Origin: Mycolicibacterium insubricum
GTDB taxonomy: Bacteria; Actinomycetota; Actinomycetes; Mycobacteriales; Mycobacteriaceae
Direction of reading: 5' to 3'
Length of the DNA: 64,000 nt
Assembly: GCF_010731615.1 (NCBI RefSeq)
Contig: NZ_AP022618.1
Location: forward strand, 3,906,001 to 3,970,000
The number at the start of each line of letters is the position of its first letter. Positions within the stretch are counted from its first letter, which is position 1. The notes under the pieces were generated by a model, which saw only the letters and a list, made by a program, of their open reading frames with translations, searched no databases and had not been told where the DNA came from. Shown here in pieces: positions 58,775 to 64,000 of this stretch. Both the position numbers and the translations under genes were made by a program.

Positions 58775-59572
58775 ATGACCGATACCAACGCCTTGCCGAT
58801 GTCCGACCGCAACCCTGCGCACCTGCCCGGGCACTGGCTGTTGGCCCGCCTCGGCAAGCGGGTGCTGCGCCCCGGCGGCCGGGAGCTGACCCACCGGATG
58901 CTCGACGCCGCCACGCTGCCCGGCGCCGAAGTCGTCGAACTCGCCCCGGGGCTGGGCCACACCGCGCGGCAGATCCTCACCTACGTGCCCGCCGGCTACA
59001 CCGGCGTGGAGGCCGACGAGGACGCCGCCAAGGTCAGCCGCGACGCGGTCGAGGGCGCCGGGCACGTCGTCGTCGCCAGCGCCGAACACACCGGGCTGCC
59101 GGATGCCTCCGCCGACGTGGTGGTCGGCGAGGCCATGCTCACCATGCAGACCGACGCACACAAGGCGGAGATCATCGCCGAGGCGTTCCGGGTGCTGCGC
59201 CCCGGCGGCCGCTACGCCATCCACGAACTCGCCCTGACCCCCGACGACGTCGACGACAGCGTCAAAACCGATGTCCGCCAGGCCCTGGCGCGCTCCATCA
59301 AGGTCAACGCCCGACCGCTGACCGAGGCGGAGTGGCGGGATCTGCTGGGACAGGCCGGTTTCGAAGTTACCGAAACGTTGTTCGCGCCGATGGCGCTGCT
59401 GGAGCCCAAGCGACTGCTGTCCGACGAGGGGCTGCTGCGGGCGCTGAAGTTCGTGCTGAACGTGGCGCGCGATTCGGCGGCCCGGGCCCGGGTGCTCGGC
59501 ATGCGCGAGACCTTCCGCACCCACCGCAACAACATGACGGCGATCTCCCTGATCGCCACCAAGCCCGCCTGA
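58775..59572 (+). CDS. Class I SAM-dependent methyltransferase, candidate iron-regulated
   Basis: 265 aa. A SAM-binding core at ~50-160: VVELAPGLGHTARQILTYVPAGYTGVEAD (motif I with AP.LG in place of GxGxG), ASAEHTGLPDASADVVVGEAMLTMQTD, FRVLRPGGRYAIHELAL. The C-terminal 90 residues have no recognised domain. AGAGGAG precedes ATG 58775. Acceptor unknown. There is no gene at this spot in H37Rv that I recognise as its orthologue. The iron-box-like sequence 72 bases upstream hints at expression under iron limitation. Confidence 0.85.
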   Translation: MTDTNALPMSDRNPAHLPGHWLLARLGKRVLRPGGRELTHRMLDAATLPGAEVVELAPGLGHTARQILTYVPAGYTGVEADEDAAKVSRDAVEGAGHVVVASAEHTGLPDASADVVVGEAMLTMQTDAHKAEIIAEAFRVLRPGGRYAIHELALTPDDVDDSVKTDVRQALARSIKVNARPLTEAEWRDLLGQAGFEVTETLFAPMALLEPKRLLSDEGLLRALKFVLNVARDSAARARVLGMRETFRTHRNNMTAISLIATKPA

Positions 59573-59600
59573 GAACGGGACAGGCTGCGGGTGCCCCCGG

Positions 59601-61082
59601 CTACATCAACGCCTTCTTCATCACCTTGCCCATGGCGTTGCGCGGCAGGGTGTCGACGATGCGCACCTCGCGCGGTCGCTTGTGCACCGAAAGCTGTTGG
59701 GCGACAAACTCGATGAGCTCCTCCGGTTCCGGAGCCGGCGAGCCGACGACGTAGGCGACGATGCGCTGCCCGAGGTCCTTGTCGGGCACGCCGACGACGG
59801 CCACCTCGCTGACCCCCGGGTGGCCCAGCAGGGTGGTCTCGATCTCCCCCGCGCCCACCCGGAATCCGCCGGTCTTGATCAGGTCCACCGATTCCCGCCC
59901 GACGATGCGGTGCATGCCGGCCGGGTCGATGACGGCGACATCGCCGGTGCGATACCAGTCGCCGGCAAAAGCATCCGCGGTGGCGTCCGGGCGGCCCAGG
60001 TAGCCGTCGAACACCATGTCGCCGCGCACCTCGAGGCGCCCGATGGTCTCGCCGTCGTACGGGACGAGTTCGCCGTCCTCGTCGACGAGCCGGGTGGACA
60101 CCCCGGCCAGTGGGAATCCGACCCAGCCGGGCCGGCGTTCCCCGGCGGCGGTGGTGGACAGCGTGATCAGCGATTCGGTACTGCCGTACCGTTCGATCGG
60201 GGCGTGGCCGGTCAGCTCCACGAGCGCGTCGAACACCGGGACGGGCAGTGCCGCGCTGCCGGAGACCAGCAGCCGCGCCGAGCGCAGGGCCGCCGCGGCG
60301 GCCGGGTCGGCGACGACGCGCGACCAGACGGTCGGCACCCCGAAGAACAGCGTCCCGCCGGCATCGGCCGCGGCCCGCGCGTACGCCTCGGGGGTGGGTT
60401 TTCCGGTGTGTACGAACCGATTCCCAACGCGCAGCGATCCCAGCAGGCCGAGCACCAGGCCGTGTACGTGGAACAGCGGCAGTCCATGCACCAGCACGTC
60501 GTCGGGGGTCCAGGCCCAGGCGGCGGCCAGGGCGTCGATGTCGGCGGCGATCGCGCTGCGGCGCATCGGCACGCCCTTGGGCAGGCCGGTGGTGCCGGAG
60601 GTGTAGATGATCAGCGCCACCGACTCCGGCGCGGGTTCGCGGTAGCGGTGCCAGGACCGGGCGTGCAGCCGGACCGGGATGTGCGGCAGCCCGTCCGGGC
60701 TGCCTGGGTTGTTTGCCGGCGCTTCGCCGAGCCACGCCACCGCGCCCGAGTCGGCGAGCATGTGGGCGCGTTCGGCGGTCCCGACGTCGGCGGGTACCGG
60801 CACCACCGGCACCCCGGCGATCAGCGCGCCGACGATGCCCAGCACGGTGGCCGGGGTCGGCGTGGCGAGCACCGCGACCACCGGTAGACCCGCTGGGCCG
60901 ATGTCGCCGGGCCGCGTTCTCGCAGAACTACACTGCTCGACGAACCCGGCGAGCCGTTCGGCGACCGCGGTGGCCGCGCCGACCAGATCGCTTCGGCTCA
61001 GCGTCATTCCGTCGATGGTGACGGCATCGGGCAGATCGGCGCCGGCCGCGACGGCGGCCGGGTTCAGTGAGGCCAGCAGCAC
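59601..61082 (-). CDS. fadD36: Acyl-CoA synthetase FadD36 (MatB-like)
   Basis: 493-aa ANL ligase (Rv1193, 473 aa). P-loop LIIYTSGTTGLPKGVPM (~175-190), adenylate region RYGSTESLITLS, hinge YRTGDVAVIDPAGMHRIVGRESVDLIKTGGFRVGAGEIE and catalytic lysine in LPRNAMGKVMKK near the end. The sequence resembles malonyl-CoA synthetases (MatB) more than long-chain FadD enzymes. The substrate is not proven. GTG 61082 is supported by TAGCGT 6 bases upstream. Convergent with the methyltransferase gene. Confidence 0.9.
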   Translation of the reverse strand: MLLASLNPAAVAAGADLPDAVTIDGMTLSRSDLVGAATAVAERLAGFVEQCSSARTRPGDIGPAGLPVVAVLATPTPATVLGIVGALIAGVPVVPVPADVGTAERAHMLADSGAVAWLGEAPANNPGSPDGLPHIPVRLHARSWHRYREPAPESVALIIYTSGTTGLPKGVPMRRSAIAADIDALAAAWAWTPDDVLVHGLPLFHVHGLVLGLLGSLRVGNRFVHTGKPTPEAYARAAADAGGTLFFGVPTVWSRVVADPAAAAALRSARLLVSGSAALPVPVFDALVELTGHAPIERYGSTESLITLSTTAAGERRPGWVGFPLAGVSTRLVDEDGELVPYDGETIGRLEVRGDMVFDGYLGRPDATADAFAGDWYRTGDVAVIDPAGMHRIVGRESVDLIKTGGFRVGAGEIETTLLGHPGVSEVAVVGVPDKDLGQRIVAYVVGSPAPEPEELIEFVAQQLSVHKRPREVRIVDTLPRNAMGKVMKKALM

Positions 61083-61088
61083 GGTTCG

Positions 61089-61094
61089 ACGCTA
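61089..61094 (-). promoter_or_regulatory. Candidate -10 box, leaderless fadD36
   Basis: TAGCGT on the minus strand, 6 bases before GTG 61082. Confidence 0.45.
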
Positions 61095-61119
61095 CCGCCC
61101 CGGGCGAAACGGCGGCCGG

Positions 61120-62205
61120 TCAGGCCAGGCGCTGCACGGCCGCGGCGATCCGCTCGTCGGTCGCGGTCAGCGCGATCCGCACGTGCCGGGCGCCTCGGGG
61201 GCCGTAGAACTCCCCCGGTGCAACGAGGATGCCGCGCTGGGCGAGCCAGTCGACGGTGTCGCGGCAGGAGTCGCCGCGGCTCGCCCACAGGTACAGCCCG
61301 GCCTCGGAGTGCTCGACGGTGAATCCGGCGGCCTGGATGGCCGGCAGCAGCAGGTCGCGGCGGCGAGCATAGCGCTGCCGTTGGGCGGCCTCGTGCTCGT
61401 CGTCGTCGAGGGCGGCGACCATCGCGGCCTGCACCGGCGTCGGCACCATCATCCCGGCGTGTTTGCGCACCGCCAGCAGCTCGCCGACCAGAGCCGCGTC
61501 ACCGGCGACGAACCCGGCGCGGTATCCGGCCAGCGACGAGGTCTTGGACAGCGAGTGGATGGCCAGCAGGCCGGTGTGGTCGCCGTCGCAGACGTCCGGG
61601 TGCAGCACCGACAGCGGTTCGGCGTCCCAGGCCAGGCCCAGGTAGCACTCGTCGGAGGCGACGATGACGCCGCGGTCGCGGGCCCAGCCGACCACCTTGC
61701 GCAGGTGGTCCAGCGGCAGCACCTTGCCGGTCGGGTTGGCCGGGGAGTTGAGGTAGAGCAGCGCCGGGCGCTGCGGGCCGAGCTGGGTGAGCGAGTCGGC
61801 GGACAGCACGGTCGCGCCGGCCAGCCGGGCGCCGACGTCGTAGGTCGGGTACGCCAGTTCGGGGACGACGACGAGGTCTCCGGCGCCCAGCCCGAGCAGG
61901 GTGGGCAGCCAGGCGATCAGTTCCTTGGTGCCGATCACCGGCAGCACGGCGTGGTCGGTAAGGCCGGTGATCCCGTAGCGCCGGGCCAGCGAGCCGATGA
62001 TGGCGGTGCGCAGCGCGGGGGTTCCCGCGGTGGTCGGATAGCCGGGTTCGAAGCCGGCGGCGGCCAGCGCCTGCTGGATCAGCGGGGCGACCGGGTCGAC
62101 CGGGGTGCCGACGGACAGGTCGACGATGCCGCCCGGGTGCGCACGCGCGGTGGCGGCCGCTTCGGCCAGGGTGTCCCACGGGAACACCGGCAGCCGGGCG
62201 GACAC
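61120..62205 (-). CDS. dapC: Succinyldiaminopimelate transaminase DapC (Rv1178-like)
   Basis: 361-aa fold-type I PLP aminotransferase of the actinobacterial DapC type, forming N-succinyl-LL-DAP from the 2-oxo precursor. PLP lysine in IHSLSKTSSLAGYRAGFV (~220), LYLNSPANPTGKVL, DECYLGLAWD, and the C-terminal carboxylate arginine HVRIALTATDERI. Start chosen at GTG 62205 because Rv1178 begins at the matching SASLPVFPWDTL; a GTG at 62232 would add nine residues. Follows fdxC on the same strand. Confidence 0.92.
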   Translation of the reverse strand: MSARLPVFPWDTLAEAAATARAHPGGIVDLSVGTPVDPVAPLIQQALAAAGFEPGYPTTAGTPALRTAIIGSLARRYGITGLTDHAVLPVIGTKELIAWLPTLLGLGAGDLVVVPELAYPTYDVGARLAGATVLSADSLTQLGPQRPALLYLNSPANPTGKVLPLDHLRKVVGWARDRGVIVASDECYLGLAWDAEPLSVLHPDVCDGDHTGLLAIHSLSKTSSLAGYRAGFVAGDAALVGELLAVRKHAGMMVPTPVQAAMVAALDDDEHEAAQRQRYARRRDLLLPAIQAAGFTVEHSEAGLYLWASRGDSCRDTVDWLAQRGILVAPGEFYGPRGARHVRIALTATDERIAAAVQRLA

Positions 62206-62240
62206 CGGTTCCCGGCGGGCCCGTCCTGCCACCTGGTCGC

Positions 62241-62564
62241 TCAGGCTTCTTCCTTGGGGGGCAACGCCTTCACGCCCTCGGGGTCGTTGTCGGTCTGGCC
62301 GACCTTGGACGCGCCGCCGGGCGAGCCGAGCTCCTCGAAGAAGTCGGCGTTGTACTGGATGTAGCCGCTCCAGTCGTCGGGCACGTCGTCTTCGTAGAAG
62401 ATGGCCTCGACCGGGCAGACCGGTTCACAGGCGCCGCAGTCGACGCACTCGTCCGGGTGGATATAGAGCATGCGAGCGCCCTCGTAGATGCAGTCGACCG
62501 GGCATTCTTCGATGCATGCCTTGTCCTTGACGTCGACGCACGGTTCGGCGATCACGTATGTCAC
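62241..62564 (-). CDS. fdxC: 7Fe ferredoxin FdxC
   Basis: 107 aa, same length as Rv1177. It carries one [3Fe-4S]/[4Fe-4S] pair: C9, C17 and C21/C25 region (CVDVKDKACIEECPVDC) and the C-terminal-side CVDCGACEPVCP motif. An acidic C-terminal half is typical of actinobacterial 7Fe ferredoxins. Electron carrier for P450 or other redox enzymes; cyp130 in this window is a possible but unproven partner. GAGGAG lies before GTG 62564. Confidence 0.94.
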   Translation of the reverse strand: MTYVIAEPCVDVKDKACIEECPVDCIYEGARMLYIHPDECVDCGACEPVCPVEAIFYEDDVPDDWSGYIQYNADFFEELGSPGGASKVGQTDNDPEGVKALPPKEEA

Positions 62565-62855
62565 AGAACTCTCCTCGGGCCTTGGTGGTGCAGCGCTTTC
62601 CGGGGCCGCCGTTTGCGACATCCGGTGGGGCTGTTGACCAGTATTGCTGGCCGATCCCGGACGCGTGAAGCAAGCGTGCCCTAACCTCGACGCCCGCGAG
62701 GGCGTCAGCACCGATAGTAGACGTTGCGTCTTGAAACTCCGGTACCGCCCCGACCCGTCCCGGACGGGCTTTCCTACACGATGTAGCATAGTGGGGTCGG
62801 CCGCAGCCCGGCCACACGCCCGACGACGCCCACCGCCAGCCCCGGAGGCCACCCC
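62565..62855. other. fdxC-fadH divergent intergenic region
   Basis: 291 bases with no ORF I accept. It holds a perfect hairpin GACGCCC-GCGA-GGGCGTC (62689-62706). A short dyad CTACA-CGA-TGTAG (62774-62786) overlaps a possible -10 TAGCAT (62784-62789) facing fadH. The fadH leader has GGAGG at about 62844. Confidence 0.5.
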
Positions 62856-64000
62856 GTGCAAAGCCCGTACCCACAGCTGTTGTCGCCGTTGACCCTTGGC
62901 GGCATCACGGTCCGCAACCGGGTGGTGATGGGATCCATGCACACCGGCCTGGAGGATCGTGCCCGCGACACCGGGGCACTGGCCGAGTACTTCGCCGAGC
63001 GGGCCCGCGGCGGCGTCGGGCTCATCATCACCGGCGGCTACGCCCCCAACCGGACCGGCTGGCTGCTGCCGTTCGCCGCCGAGATGCTCTCGGGCGGCGA
63101 CGCGCGCCGGCACCGCCGGATCACCACGGCCGTGCACGACGAGGGTGGGCGGATCCTGCTGCAAGTGCTGCACGCCGGGCGCTACGCCTATCACCCGCTG
63201 TCGGTCAGCGCCTCGGCCATCAAGGCGCCGATCAACCCGTTCAAGCCGCGGGCGCTGTCGAGCCGCGGCGTCGAGACCACCATCGACGACTTCGTGCACG
63301 CCGCGGTGCTGGCCGCCGAAGCCGGGTACGACGGCGTCGAGATCATGGGCTCCGAGGGCTATCTGCTCAACCAGTTCCTGGCACCGGCCACCAACCGGCG
63401 CACCGACCGCTGGGGCGGGTCGCCGAGGAACCGGCGACGGATGCCGGTGGAGATCGTGCGCCGCACCCGCGAGGCCGTCGGGCCCGACTTCGTCATCGAC
63501 TACCGGATGTCGATGGCCGACTACATCGAGAACGGGCAGAGCTGGACCGAGATCCTGGCCCTGGCCGCCGAGGTCGAGGCCGCCGGGGCGACCATGATCA
63601 ACTCCGGGTTCGGCTGGCACGAGGCGCGGGTGCCGACCATCGTGACCTCGGTTCCCCCGGGGGCGTTCGTGGACATCTCCAGCGCGGTCGCCGAGCACGT
63701 CGGGATCCCGGTGGTGGCGTCCAACCGGATCAACATGCCCGAGGCCGCCGAACAGATCCTCACCGACACCCACGTGCAGCTGGTGTCGATGGCCCGGCCG
63801 CTGCTCGCAGATCCCGACTGGGTGAACAAGGCCGCCGGCGACCGCGCCGCCGAGATCAACACCTGCATCGCCTGCAACCAGGCCTGCCTGGACCACGTCT
63901 TCGTGCACAAGAAGGCCAGCTGCCTGCTCAACCCGCGGGCCGGCCGGGAGACCACGCTGGCGCTGGCCCCCACCCGGTCGGCGAAGTCGGTGGCCGTGGT
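62856..64000 (+). CDS. fadH: NADPH-dependent 2,4-dienoyl-CoA reductase FadH (3' part outside window)
   Basis: The first 381 codons of a protein that is 674 aa in M. tuberculosis (Rv1175c). It reduces 2,4-dienoyl-CoA in degradation of unsaturated fatty acids. The N-terminal FMN TIM barrel has VRNRVVMGSMHTGLED, LQVLHAGRYAYHP, GVEIMGSEGYLLNQFL and RTDRWGGS, then the [4Fe-4S] motif CIACNQACLDHVFVHKKASC (C-x2-C-x3-C-x11-C, near residue 335-355). The NADPH/FAD domains lie beyond the window; the frame is open to the edge. GTG start after GGAGG. Confidence 0.93.
   Translation, partial: MQSPYPQLLSPLTLGGITVRNRVVMGSMHTGLEDRARDTGALAEYFAERARGGVGLIITGGYAPNRTGWLLPFAAEMLSGGDARRHRRITTAVHDEGGRILLQVLHAGRYAYHPLSVSASAIKAPINPFKPRALSSRGVETTIDDFVHAAVLAAEAGYDGVEIMGSEGYLLNQFLAPATNRRTDRWGGSPRNRRRMPVEIVRRTREAVGPDFVIDYRMSMADYIENGQSWTEILALAAEVEAAGATMINSGFGWHEARVPTIVTSVPPGAFVDISSAVAEHVGIPVVASNRINMPEAAEQILTDTHVQLVSMARPLLADPDWVNKAAGDRAAEINTCIACNQACLDHVFVHKKASCLLNPRAGRETTLALAPTRSAKSVAV

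Overview
The window is a GC-rich (roughly 70 %) actinobacterial chromosome segment, almost certainly from a Mycobacterium/Mycolicibacterium species. Recognised genes follow, in inverted orientation, the M. tuberculosis H37Rv order from Rv1264 down to Rv1175c: adenylate cyclase, amiB2, HIT protein, udgB, tap, FAD oxidase, cyp130/TetR, deaD, lprE, kgd, lpqZ, corA, sugCBA-lpqY, mgtE-like, mrp, tatB-htrA-rseA-sigE, raaS with its ABC exporter, glgC/glgM, tag, gpgS-folP2-fadD6, LOG, dapE/dapD, fadD36, dapC-fdxC, fadH. It differs from that order in several places: a malic enzyme sits where H37Rv has mdh, a SUFU-domain gene ends the trehalose operon, a CitE-like lyase and an iron-box methyltransferase are added, and I see no PE_PGRS gene, relBE or lpqX. 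There are no tRNA or rRNA genes, IS elements, prophage or CRISPR arrays that I can recognise.

Layout. 1-9.0 kb: end of an ABC exporter, a pH-sensing-type adenylate cyclase, amidase, HIT protein, LLM flavin oxidoreductase, uracil-DNA glycosylase, Tap-type efflux pump, FAD oxidase, siderophore-interacting protein. 9.0-19.6 kb: TetR/P450 pair, DEAD helicase coupled to a membrane acyltransferase, lipoprotein LprE, a second FAD oxidase, a DHA2-type MFS pump with a long repetitive tail. 19.8-27.7 kb: kgd (2-oxoglutarate metabolism), SDR, lipoprotein LpqZ, malic enzyme, CorA. 27.8-32.7 kb: the trehalose-recycling transporter LpqY-SugABC plus SUFU gene, chained by four-base GTGA overlaps. 32.8-40 kb: small membrane proteins, CitE-like lyase, MgtE-like protein, a tandem MIRU-like repeat, DUF1003 protein, lytic transglycosylase, Mrp. 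40.1-48.4 kb: envelope stress (tatB, htrA, rseA, sigE), methyltransferase, raaS and its exporter. 48.4-64 kb: glycogen/maltose-1-phosphate synthesis, DNA repair, methylglucose-lipopolysaccharide initiation, acyl-CoA ligases, lysine/diaminopimelate genes, ferredoxin and a 5' part of fadH.

Expression style. Many genes look leaderless: a TANNNT -10 box ends 6-10 bases before a GTG or ATG. I used this to choose several starts. The only gene-free stretch above 300 bases is 36342-36676. It consists of three exact 113-bp tandem repeats, each a small ORF carrying the initiation region of the following gene. This is the most unusual structure in the window.
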